Below the pieces are notes generated by a model. The model saw only the letters and a list, made by a program, of their open reading frames with translations. It ran no database searches and was not told the origin of the DNA. Positions 1 to 7,887 of a stretch of DNA of 35,907 bases are shown piece by piece. The position numbers and the translations under genes are program-made. Source of the stretch: Lachnospiraceae bacterium (lineage in GTDB: Bacteria > Bacillota > Clostridia > Lachnospirales > Lachnospiraceae); assembly GCA_015056725.1 (NCBI GenBank), contig SVFS01000022.1:1-35907 (forward strand). Reading direction: 5' to 3'. Position 1 is the first letter of the stretch. Every line of letters begins with the position of its first letter.

Positions 1-1260
1 ATAGCTAAGATAAATACGGTCACCGGAAATTTCAAACGTATAGCCGTATTCTTCACCTTCATAGTCTTGATATCCACTTCCATCTGCGTTGAATGCATAG
101 GTTTCCGTACCGGCCTCGTCTGTCCATGTGCCGATCAATTCTTCCGGTATATTAAGCGTTTCTCCGCTATTTCCTCCATCTTCTGTCTGCTTATCCAACA
201 GCAGTTCGTTTCCAAACACGTCTGATAAAGTCAGGACATTACCGCTAACAGAGACGGTGAACTCTTCCATATCTCCATCATCATAATTCAATGTCAGCAC
301 ATTATCACTAACAGTATAAGTAAGCGGATATTCAGGACCACTAATCAGCACACCTGTGCCATCCTCATTGAAGATAAATGTATTATCCCAATCGCTATCT
401 CTTTCCAGCCATGTACCATAGAGCTTAGATGCGTCTACATTCGCAACACTTGCAGTGGATTCTTCGTCGCTTACTGTAAACGGATTTGTAACGCCGGAGT
501 CCACGCCGAAAAGTTCTCCTATAATCCATGCACATTTATCTACTGTCAAATCATCCACGCCATATGAGTACATATCAAAGCCAAAAAGCGCTTTTGTTGT
601 CAGGTCCTTAATTTCACCCGTACCTTCTTCAGTTTTCCAATAGTCCAAGTCATATTCAACACCTACGAAAAGTTCAGTCTGTTCTCCGTAATCCAAAAAT
701 GTATACTTGGTTTCAATCATAATGACATCATGGCCTTCCCATTTAAAACCAAGAGGTGTAACCGTCTGTGAACAGTTGCTGTTTTCTTCTGCAGTTTCGG
801 CATCCAGTTCTCCGTCAAAATAGAGCTGTGCAATAATCGGATAAGCAGTTGGCTCGCTATTATATGCATCACGATGCCAGTGCATACTGCTGGTAGCAGA
901 ATACTCATTGACTTCATCGTCTACCTCTACTGTCATTACACTACCGTCTTCTTCGTTAATTTGCAGCGTTTTTTCGCTAAACACTGCTCCCTCCGGGCAA
1001 AAAATCTCTGATGTATACTTTTCCTCATCATCACTGCCCCAACCGTAGTAAACCATAACACTGGATTTCTCACTTTTATCCTCGCTAGCAGCTTCCGTTG
1101 TTTCAGCAGATGTTTCTGAAGCAGCAGTTGTTGTACTTTCGGAAGCAGCAGTTGTGCTTTCGGCTGAGTCTGTCGTTTCCGGTGTCTTGTCACCTCCGCA
1201 GGCTGTTAAGGAACATACCATCAGACCTGCTAAAATCAATGCAACTAATCTTTTTTTCAT
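1..1260 (-). CDS. Secreted lipoprotein with repeated GTW (lipocalin-like) modules, 3' end cut off
   Basis: The reading frame is open from the ATG at 1258-1260 to the left edge (420 codons, no stop), so the C-terminus is missing. Residues 1-20 form a lipoprotein signal peptide with lipobox L-T-A-C (Cys21). A Ser/Thr/Glu-rich linker follows to about residue 60, the usual tether between membrane and folded part. The middle (about 65-250) is not recognised. Two related modules begin at Gly-Thr-Trp: residues 282-284, with FNEDGTG downstream, and 377-379, with FNADGSG. This pattern resembles the lipocalin-like/DUF5640-type repeats common in secreted Clostridia proteins. A strong ribosome site (AGAGGAGAA) precedes the ATG. 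It lies 22 bp after the DUF4428 gene, so the two are probably co-transcribed. Function is unknown; anchoring on the outer face of the membrane is inferred. Confidence 0.85.
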   Translation of the reverse strand, partial: MKKRLVALILAGLMVCSLTACGGDKTPETTDSAESTTAASESTTTAASETSAETTEAASEDKSEKSSVMVYYGWGSDDEEKYTSEIFCPEGAVFSEKTLQINEEDGSVMTVEVDDEVNEYSATSSMHWHRDAYNSEPTAYPIIAQLYFDGELDAETAEENSNCSQTVTPLGFKWEGHDVIMIETKYTFLDYGEQTELFVGVEYDLDYWKTEEGTGEIKDLTTKALFGFDMYSYGVDDLTVDKCAWIIGELFGVDSGVTNPFTVSDEESTASVANVDASKLYGTWLERDSDWDNTFIFNEDGTGVLISGPEYPLTYTVSDNVLTLNYDDGDMEEFTVSVSGNVLTLSDVFGNELLLDKQTEDGGNSGETLNIPEELIGTWTDEAGTETYAFNADGSGYQDYEGEEYGYTFEISGDRIYLSY

Positions 1261-1282
1261 TTTTCTTTCTCCTCTTACTTTT

Positions 1283-2119
1283 TTATTTTTTTAAAAGCTT
1301 TCCAAAAAAGCCTTGTTTTACTTTTCCCTCTTCAATATCGTTTGCAGTTTCCACACCCTGTTTCACTGCATCTTCTACACTGCCGCCGGTTACAGCTGCC
1401 TTAAATGCTGCCATTGCAGTATCACCTAAGTTACGCATCTGCATTTTATTTTTTCTTTCTTCATCATACAGACCGTTGTTTAACCAATTAATCCGATCCT
1501 GATTGATTCGCTGTGCAAAATCATAGAATACTTCCACTTCCTCATTATTGCGGACATCTCCTTTTAGTTTGATTTCACGGATACAATCATTGTTATACGG
1601 AATCACTACAGTACAGGAAGTAACTTTACCTTCTGCATCCTTACTTTCTTCTACGGTCACATAGTTTGCATTCATGTTAGTCACTTCATGTCTTCTGCTG
1701 TCTGCAAGAACACTGTTTTCTGATGCAAATTCATAAGGAATCATGGTATCAAAATAAAATACCGGTATATGCTCATAACGGCTCATTGCATCCAGATTAA
1801 TCTGAAAAGCACCTGTTCTGGTATTACGCCGATAATGTACTCTAAGGCTTCCCAAATCCCATGTATTAAAACTTCTTTCTGCACTTTGGAAACGATTCTC
1901 TGCATTGTCAAAGCTGGCTTCAAAATCAGCTGCTTCCTGCCCTAATGTCTCCATCATGCTCTGTGCTGCGTCTTTTGATGTGTAATCCATTCTGGCAAAA
2001 TAATTTGTTTTTCTTTTACAATCATTGCAAATAAACTCCTTAGTTGCCAATTTGGACCTTTTTAACATCCCTACTTCCGTGTTACAAAATGTGCATGCTT
2101 CTTTACTGAACAATCCCAT
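1283..2119 (-). CDS. DUF4428 zinc-ribbon domain protein
   Basis: 278 residues. The N-terminus carries two Cys-x2-Cys pairs (C9/C12 and C31/C34) flanking a Gly and an R-x-K-L segment, the layout of DUF4428 zinc ribbons found in many Lachnospiraceae proteins of unknown role. The rest (about 50-260) is soluble, charged and without recognised motifs. There is no signal peptide or membrane segment, so it is probably cytoplasmic. I chose the ATG at 2117-2119 over the upstream ATG at 2138-2140 because GAAAGGGCGG sits at the right distance before it and the family usually starts close to the first Cys pair. It is the first gene of a probable two-gene unit with the lipoprotein. Zinc binding is inferred from the cysteines; the function is unknown. 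Confidence 0.8.
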   Translation of the reverse strand: MGLFSKEACTFCNTEVGMLKRSKLATKEFICNDCKRKTNYFARMDYTSKDAAQSMMETLGQEAADFEASFDNAENRFQSAERSFNTWDLGSLRVHYRRNTRTGAFQINLDAMSRYEHIPVFYFDTMIPYEFASENSVLADSRRHEVTNMNANYVTVEESKDAEGKVTSCTVVIPYNNDCIREIKLKGDVRNNEEVEVFYDFAQRINQDRINWLNNGLYDEERKNKMQMRNLGDTAMAAFKAAVTGGSVEDAVKQGVETANDIEEGKVKQGFFGKLLKK

Positions 2120-2140
2120 ATGTTTCCGCCCTTTCACCAT

Positions 2141-2301
2141 ACATTCTTGATAAAATTAATGTTTTTTGATAGATTAATAATAGAAAATCAGGGTGTTCTC
2201 TGCATTCGTTGGCGCGCCTACAGAGAACTTTGCAAAAGATAATTCTCCTCTACAAAGGGGTACCCTTATTTCTTTTTAGTGCAAGGTAAGTTCTATACCC
2301 T
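2141..2301. other. Divergent intergenic region with inverted repeat and GC-rich palindrome
   Basis: No gene is seen between the DUF4428 gene and the solute-binding gene. The segment holds an 8-bp inverted repeat, GTTCTCTG (2195-2202) and CAGAGAAC (2221-2228). Between its arms lies the perfect palindrome GGCGCGCC (2211-2218), unusual in such A/T-rich surroundings. A second palindrome, GGGTACCC, lies near 2259-2266. On the minus strand a TATTAT-like -10 for the DUF4428 gene occurs around 2175-2185. An operator role for the inverted repeat is a guess from its position. Confidence 0.4.
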
Positions 2302-2332
2302 CTTTCGATAACCTTTCGGATAAAATTATAGT
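2302..2332 (+). promoter_or_regulatory. Possible promoter with direct repeat for the solute-binding/LuxR pair
   Basis: Two near-identical 11-mers lie head to tail, CTTTCGATAAC (2302-2312) and CTTTCGGATAA (2313-2323), immediately before a -10-like TATAGT (2327-2332). No good -35 is visible, which fits an activator-dependent promoter. The direct repeat would be a natural site for the neighbouring LuxR-type protein, but that link is inferred from position only. Confidence 0.3.
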
Positions 2333-2350
2333 AATTCTCGGTTTTTTTGC

Positions 2351-2393
2351 CCCACCCATTTTGGCGAAAAAGGGTAGGGTGCTGATTTTTTTT
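2351..2393 (+). terminator. Possible leader terminator/attenuator
   Basis: CCCACCC pairs with GGGTAGGG (one bulged base) across a loop of about 13 nt, followed by eight T residues from 2386. It lies between the possible promoter at 2302-2332 and the solute-binding gene start at 2450, so on the plus strand it could act as an attenuator. On the minus strand it lacks a T tract. Confidence 0.4.
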
Positions 2394-2449
2394 GTAAAAA
2401 AAAATGGGGATTTTGGTAGAAAAACACCTAAAAGAAAGGGAACGATATT

Positions 2450-3680
2450 ATGAAAAAAACTATCACTATTATTCTTATCTTTACAATAGTACTCTCATGT
2501 ATTTTGGGCTGTTCAAATAGTACAACTCCGAATGCACGGGACCCTGTTACTCTTACCATGTGGCATGTCTATGGGAGTCAAACAGAATCACCTTTTAATG
2601 AAATTATTGATGAATTTAACCTTACTGTCGGCAAGGAAAACGGTGTCATTATCAATGTTGTTTCTGTTACAAGTTCTTCTGCTATCGACAAAGCTTTATC
2701 TGCTTCTGCAAACGGTCAACCCGGTGCCGAAGATTTACCGGATTTATTTACGGCCTATCCCCGGGTAACTGAAATCGTAGGAAAAGACAACCTTTTGTCT
2801 TGGGATCAGTATTTTACCGAAAACGAACTTAATATGTTTACCGATACCTTTCTTGCCGAAGGGTATTTTGACGGAAAACTACTGATGATACCTATTGCAA
2901 AATCAACAGAAGCGTTCTTTGTAAACGAAACTCTTTTTAACAGATTCAGCCAAAAAACCGGCGTTACTATTGAAAACCTAAAAACATTTGAAGATATTTT
3001 TGATGTTGCCAAAATGTATTATGACTGGTCAAACGGTCATAATTTCATGCAAATCAACGATTATTACAATTATGCTTATATCGGAATGAAAGCATCCGGT
3101 AAAGAATTTATAAAAAACGGACAGCTTCAACTTGATGATGAAGCATTTAAAAAACTATGGATGCCATTGGCGGAAACCGCCATTTATGGCGGCATCTGTC
3201 TGGATGACGGTTATGCTGCAGCCCGTTGGAAAACCGGCATGTGCAGTTCTTCGGGGCGGCGGTCTGTTTGCAATCAAAAACACCGACGAACGAAAAAATT
3301 ATGGAGCATATCTATTTGCAAAATGGCTTACTGAAAAGGAAAACAATCTTGCTTTCGCAACACAAACGGGATATCTTCCTGTCACAGACGATGCTATTCA
3401 AACATTATTTAGCGATATCAGTATCGTCGAGAAAGAAAACTACCGCAGCCTTTATAATGCAGTTGATTCCATGATAAGCAACTATGAATTATTTGCACTT
3501 CCACTTTATGATAATGCCTCAGAAATACAGCTCAATTTTGAACAGAGTGCGAAAGTTGTCTTAAGATCAGCACACAATCAATATGTAAAACGAGTGAATG
3601 ATGGTGAAAACCCTGATACAGTATTAAATGAACTAGCCATTTCCTCATTAGAAGAACTCAAAAAACTCTTATCCCAATAA
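2450..3680 (+). pseudogene. Extracellular solute-binding lipoprotein (ABC sugar-binding type), broken by internal deletion and frameshift
   Basis: The N-terminal part (2450 to about 3238, some 263 residues) has a lipoprotein signal ending L-G-C (Cys21). It continues as a typical family 1 solute-binding protein, with TMWHVYG, a hinge around FFVNETLFN and a Trp-Lys-Thr-Gly segment. The frame then switches: after 3240 it runs into unrelated residues and stops at 3334. The true C-terminal half (GGGLFAIKN, KWLTE, TGYLPV) continues in another frame to the stop at 3680. The Gly-rich loop normally lies some tens of residues after the Lys-Thr-Gly segment, so a stretch not divisible by three seems lost around 3234-3250. 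Ribosome site AAAGAAAGGG precedes the ATG. It sits 16 bp before a membrane-bound LuxR-type regulator, with no permease genes nearby, so it was probably a sensory binding protein. An assembly error at the junction is possible. Confidence 0.8.
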
Positions 3681-3696
3681 GGAGCGTGGGGAAACC

Positions 3697-5367
3697 ATGA
3701 AATTACTAAAGCGGATTAATCTAAAAAAACTAATTTTTTATTTTAAAGCAGAAAGCATAACCATGCGACGAAGGTTGTTTTTTTATATCATCATAACAAT
3801 CTCTGTGTTTTTGGCACTAATTCTGCTGTTACTCAATGTCTTTGGCATTATAAATCCGGCGAATACCGAAATCATGAGGGTTTTGGACTCACAGCTGATA
3901 TCCTGCTCTGAGAATATCGAACATGATTATGACGAAATTGCCACTTATGCAATTTCATTCGCTGAACAGTTAGAAGATTCCATTCAGGACTATTTGACTG
4001 AAAACAATCTTTCCTTTGAACAACTGGAAAATAACGCTGCTACCATCACCGCACTTCAGAGCAAATTGTACGATACCGTTTATCTAAATATGCAGCTTGC
4101 TCCTTCGAGTGGAGTATTTTATATTTTAGACACAACCGTCAACAGCCATTCCGATACGCCACTTTATAACGGAATCTATTTGAAATACATTAATCTTTAT
4201 TCCGAAAGCACGGTAAATAATGAATTTTCTTTATACCGGGGTTCTTTTACAACCGCTAAAAGCAATGATATAACTTTCCACAGTGGCTGGCAAAACGAAA
4301 TGGAAACAGATTTCTTTGAAAAATGCGAATCCATATTCACTGAAAACACTCACTATGCGTTAAGTTCTACTGTAGAAATTCCCAACACATGGGAAAATGC
4401 AAGATATGTATATGTTCCCATCCATGACCTCAAAGGTGATATCATCGGTGTATGCGGTTTTGAAATCAACGATTTGTATTTTCAATTACTCCACAAAACA
4501 CAGGATGCAGAATTAGGAACTATTGTATATGCGTTGCTCGACATCAACAACGGCGAATATTCCGGTCAATTTAGTTCCAATAGGTACAGCATCACAGACG
4601 ATACAAAACACACTTTCAAAATCACAGAAAAAAACGGAGTGAACATTTTTGATTTTGGAACAGATATCTGTATCGGCAAAACCAAAATAATTCAATTGGG
4701 TAGTAATTCGTTTACAGTAGGAGTTCTTCTCCCTCAAGAACAGTATGAACGTCAAATTCAACATGGCCAAATGAAGGCAATAGCCTTTTTTACAATTATT
4801 TCCATTTTTGCCTTTGTCTGTTGCGTATTTGTCAGTAAAAAATATGTAACACCTATTTTGAAAAAGATAGAATATTTAAAGTCTAATGATACATATGGGC
4901 AACAAGTAAGCATTCCGGAAATTGATGACCTTTTTGTTTTCCTTGAAGAAAAAGATATCCAATATGAAAAACAGTTGCAAAGCTTAGAAAAAGCAAGACA
5001 TGACGCTGAAGAAGAAACGAAAAGAGCCAAAGCCGCTTATGAAAAAGCCATCAAGGAATATGAACTTGCACAGAGCGAAATCGAGCAACTATCCGATGAA
5101 CGGAAAAACGAACTTGTAATAGAAGATTATGAATATTTTATTTCTAATTTATGTAGACTTACTCCTTCTGAACAAAAAATTTATGAACTATATCTCGAAG
5201 GAAAAACGGCCAAAGATATTATAAAAATTCTGGACATTACAGAAAACACTCTGAAATACCATAATAAAAATATATACAGTAAATTAGGAATCTCTTCGCG
5301 AAAACAATTATTAAGATATGCTACTTTAAAACAGCATCAAGACAAAAAAGAACAGGCAGGACACTAG
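3697..5367 (+). CDS. Membrane-anchored LuxR-type transcriptional regulator with extracellular sensor region
   Basis: 556 residues. A first membrane helix (about 26-48) is followed by an external region of about 310 residues, probably Cache-like, as judged by the two-helix frame and a CGFEIND-type end. A second helix lies at about 361-381, then a Lys/Glu-rich coiled coil (about 424-475), then a LuxR/FixJ-type helix-turn-helix at about 488-545 (LTPSE start, GKTAKDI, TLKYHNKNIYSKLGI). There is no histidine kinase, receiver or cyclase domain, so ligand sensing and DNA binding share one membrane protein. The coiled coil may pass dimer state to the HTH. The start has GGAG 10 nt upstream and lies 16 bp after the solute-binding gene. 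The likely role is to sense the binding protein or its ligand and control sugar genes elsewhere (inference). The external fold is the least certain part. Confidence 0.8.
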   Translation: MKLLKRINLKKLIFYFKAESITMRRRLFFYIIITISVFLALILLLLNVFGIINPANTEIMRVLDSQLISCSENIEHDYDEIATYAISFAEQLEDSIQDYLTENNLSFEQLENNAATITALQSKLYDTVYLNMQLAPSSGVFYILDTTVNSHSDTPLYNGIYLKYINLYSESTVNNEFSLYRGSFTTAKSNDITFHSGWQNEMETDFFEKCESIFTENTHYALSSTVEIPNTWENARYVYVPIHDLKGDIIGVCGFEINDLYFQLLHKTQDAELGTIVYALLDINNGEYSGQFSSNRYSITDDTKHTFKITEKNGVNIFDFGTDICIGKTKIIQLGSNSFTVGVLLPQEQYERQIQHGQMKAIAFFTIISIFAFVCCVFVSKKYVTPILKKIEYLKSNDTYGQQVSIPEIDDLFVFLEEKDIQYEKQLQSLEKARHDAEEETKRAKAAYEKAIKEYELAQSEIEQLSDERKNELVIEDYEYFISNLCRLTPSEQKIYELYLEGKTAKDIIKILDITENTLKYHNKNIYSKLGISSRKQLLRYATLKQHQDKKEQAGH

Positions 5368-5389
5368 TGTCTCGCCTGTTCTTTTTTGT
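5342..5389. terminator. Bidirectional terminator between the LuxR gene and the S41 protease gene
   Basis: Perfect 16-bp arms (5342-5357 and 5374-5389) with A and T runs at the outer ends enclose a further palindrome, GACACTAGTGTC (5360-5371), giving an almost continuous hairpin centred on 5365. It serves both converging genes. The LuxR stop codon lies in the centre of the hairpin. Confidence 0.9.
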
Positions 5390-5395
5390 CTGTTT

Positions 5396-6640
5396 TTATT
5401 TCATTTGTTTTTTCAAGTACTCTTTTGCTGCTTCTAACTGATTATCTACGCTTTCTTCCGCGTAATACGCTTCTGCATCAAAAAGCACTTCCACATCCGG
5501 TTCAATCCCTGTTTCATGAATATTGGTTCCGTTTGGTGTATAGTACGCGCTTACCGTCAGCTTAATCGCCGAACCATCCGATAAACTGTATATCTTCTGG
5601 ACGATACCTTTTCCATAAGTAGTGGTTCCCATAACAGTACCTACACCATGGTCCTTAATCGCTCCGGTCACAATCTCTGCTGCACTTGCAGAGCCTCCAT
5701 TTACAAGCACTACCATCGGAATCTCAATTTTTCTTGTACCGTCACAAGTATATTCTTCCCGTTTTCCCTGTTTATCTTCCGTATATACAATCAGTCCTTC
5801 CGGCAATATCTGGCGGCTGATATCAACAGCTGCAGATAATAATCCACCCGGGTTTCCACGCAAATCAAGAATAAGGGCTTTGGCTCCCTTTCCTTTTAGC
5901 ACTGCATATGCTTCCGTAAACTGGTCAACTGTTACATCTGCAAATTCCGAAATCTGGATATATCCGATATCATCCTCTAGCATTTCTCCCTTTGCGGTTT
6001 CACTTGTAACTTTTGCACGGACTACATCAACATCAAAATTTTCATTTCCACGTATGATATTTAATGTAACGGTAGAACCTTCTTCGCCACGCACGATAGA
6101 AACTACATCATTCAATGTCATTCCATACGTGTCAACTCCATCCACCTGATAAATTACATCATCCGGACGAAGTCCCGCACCTTCTGCCGGTGCACCTTCT
6201 ATTAATCCACTGACAAAAGGAAATCCGCTTACTTTATCAATACTGATATACGCACCGATTCCAAAGAAAACACCTTCATTATCTGCCAACTGTTCTTGCA
6301 GTTCTTCCTGTGTATAGTAGACAGAATATGGGTCTTCCAGAGCCCCCATCATGCCGTCAAATACGCCTTCTTCCAGACGCTCAGTCTCTGTCTCGTCCAA
6401 ATAATAGTACGTCTGTATCAGTTCTTCCACAGACTTCATTTTTGCAAGGGCCTGCGAATTAAGTACCGTTTCTTCTTCATTTTCAGCCGCTTCTTTTGCA
6501 AGCTGTTTTGCCTTAAATCCTGTATACAGTTTACTACCTGCCAGCACTGCCACCATTAAAAACAGCACAAGCCAGCTGCCCAGTATGAGACCTCTTATCC
6601 GTCTTTCTTTTTTATCCTGATCATCAAATTCCAATCTCAA
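5396..6640 (-). CDS. S41 family (CtpA/Prc-type) C-terminal processing protease
   Basis: 414 residues. One N-terminal membrane helix (about 17-37) anchors the protein outside the cell. A PDZ domain (about 120-200) recognises substrate C-termini, and the S41 core follows (about 220-390). Catalytic Ser319 (in GGSASAAE) and Lys344 (in TTYGKG) have the spacing seen in Prc. The start is TTG at 6638-6640: AGGAAG lies 9 nt before it and no ATG fits, and the ribosome site overlaps the stop of the upstream murein hydrolase gene. It is the last gene of the ftsE-ftsX-M23-S41 series. In Gram-positives such proteases process secreted or membrane proteins; co-location with FtsEX suggests trimming of cell-wall enzymes (inference). 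Family assignment is firm, substrate unknown. Confidence 0.93.
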   Translation of the reverse strand: MRLEFDDQDKKERRIRGLILGSWLVLFLMVAVLAGSKLYTGFKAKQLAKEAAENEEETVLNSQALAKMKSVEELIQTYYYLDETETERLEEGVFDGMMGALEDPYSVYYTQEELQEQLADNEGVFFGIGAYISIDKVSGFPFVSGLIEGAPAEGAGLRPDDVIYQVDGVDTYGMTLNDVVSIVRGEEGSTVTLNIIRGNENFDVDVVRAKVTSETAKGEMLEDDIGYIQISEFADVTVDQFTEAYAVLKGKGAKALILDLRGNPGGLLSAAVDISRQILPEGLIVYTEDKQGKREEYTCDGTRKIEIPMVVLVNGGSASAAEIVTGAIKDHGVGTVMGTTTYGKGIVQKIYSLSDGSAIKLTVSAYYTPNGTNIHETGIEPDVEVLFDAEAYYAEESVDNQLEAAKEYLKKQMK

Positions 6641-6653
6641 TTATTTATACTTC

Positions 6654-7883
6654 CTACTTCAAATAATTCCAAGGACTCTCATATGCGCCGTTTTTACGGA
6701 CGGTAAAGTGCAAGTGCGGTCCTGTAGAGCGTCCTGTAGAGCCAACCGCTGCAATCTTTTCCCCTTTTCCTACCAAATCACCTTTTGACACATACAAAGC
6801 AGAAGCATGCATGTATATTGTATACAAATTGTCTCCATGGTCTATCATAATATAATTTCCCATGGAAGGACTGTATGCTGCCGTAACTACTTCTCCATCA
6901 TACGCAGCCAATATCCTACTTCCACTCGGTGCCGCCAAATCCACTCCGTTATGGAATTGTTTCGTTCCTAAAATCGGATGAATACGCCAACCATAATCAT
7001 CCGATATTCTTCTGTAATCCGGTGCCGGGAAACAGAACATACCACCATCATAAGTCAGTCTTTTGCCACTGGCTTCCGCAAGTTTCTTCCGTTCTGCCTG
7101 TACTGCAGCCTCCAAAGCAGCAATCAACTCATTCTGCTCTGCAATTTCTGCTTCGTACTCTGCAATTGCTGCCGCCTTCGTCGTAATATCACTCTGATAA
7201 GCTACAATTTCCCCTTCTTTTTCTGCAATCAGTTCTTCCAAAGAGGCTTCTTCTGCTTCTACGGCTGCTTTTGCTTCATCAAGTACTTCCTTTTCTGCCA
7301 CAAGCTCTGCTTTACAGGTTTCCACATACTGTGTAATCAGTGCATACTCTGTAAGCTTCTGGTGATCATACTCGGAAAGCATCTGTATATAATCAAATTT
7401 ATTCAGGATGTCACTAAAAGATGATGCTTCTGCCAGCAATTCAACATAATACGTATCACCTTTTTCGTACATAAATTTGATGCGTTTTTTCATCGCTTCA
7501 TACTGTGCGGTCTGTACGGCAATGGCTTCCTCAAGTTCTGCCTGCGTCACTTCGATTTCGCCTTCTTTATCTGCAATAAGACCTTTCAGCTCATCGATTT
7601 TAGCCTGTATCTCTGCCAAATCTGCATCCAGTGCAACTACATAATTTTCCAGATTGGCTTTCTGGCTCTCCAGTTCCTTTTTCAGCTTCTTAACATCCGT
7701 AAGTCCGGTCTGCAATTCCTTTTTCTGGCTCTGTGCCGCCGAAATCTGGCCTTCCTTTTCTTTGATGCTGTCTGACGTAAAGGATGATAAAGATACTGCG
7801 GCTGTCTCCACAGAAGCCGCAGCAAAAAATGCAAATATAAGGCAGATACAAACCACCTGTTTTATTTGTCTCTTTAATTTCAT
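6654..7883 (-). CDS. EnvC-like murein hydrolase: coiled coil plus M23 (LytM) peptidase
   Basis: 409 residues. A signal peptide (about 1-28) precedes a long coiled coil (about 40-275) and a C-terminal LytM/M23 endopeptidase domain (about 295-409). The zinc ligands are present: H311 and D315 in HNGVD, and H392 in HLHF, with H359 of YMHA as the likely catalytic His. All active-site residues are kept, so it should be an active peptidoglycan endopeptidase, unlike E. coli EnvC. This architecture (PcsB/EnvC/CwlO-like) is the known partner of FtsEX, whose external loop binds the coiled coil and switches on hydrolysis. It lies 4 bp downstream of ftsX. Confidence is high for family and partner. Confidence 0.93.
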   Translation of the reverse strand: MKLKRQIKQVVCICLIFAFFAAASVETAAVSLSSFTSDSIKEKEGQISAAQSQKKELQTGLTDVKKLKKELESQKANLENYVVALDADLAEIQAKIDELKGLIADKEGEIEVTQAELEEAIAVQTAQYEAMKKRIKFMYEKGDTYYVELLAEASSFSDILNKFDYIQMLSEYDHQKLTEYALITQYVETCKAELVAEKEVLDEAKAAVEAEEASLEELIAEKEGEIVAYQSDITTKAAAIAEYEAEIAEQNELIAALEAAVQAERKKLAEASGKRLTYDGGMFCFPAPDYRRISDDYGWRIHPILGTKQFHNGVDLAAPSGSRILAAYDGEVVTAAYSPSMGNYIMIDHGDNLYTIYMHASALYVSKGDLVGKGEKIAAVGSTGRSTGPHLHFTVRKNGAYESPWNYLK

Positions 7884-7887
7884 GTAA

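Noticed and set aside
1098-1502. Plus-strand frame of 134 codons across the lipoprotein/DUF4428 junction
   Set aside because: It overlaps two better-supported minus-strand genes and has a composition typical of antisense frames.
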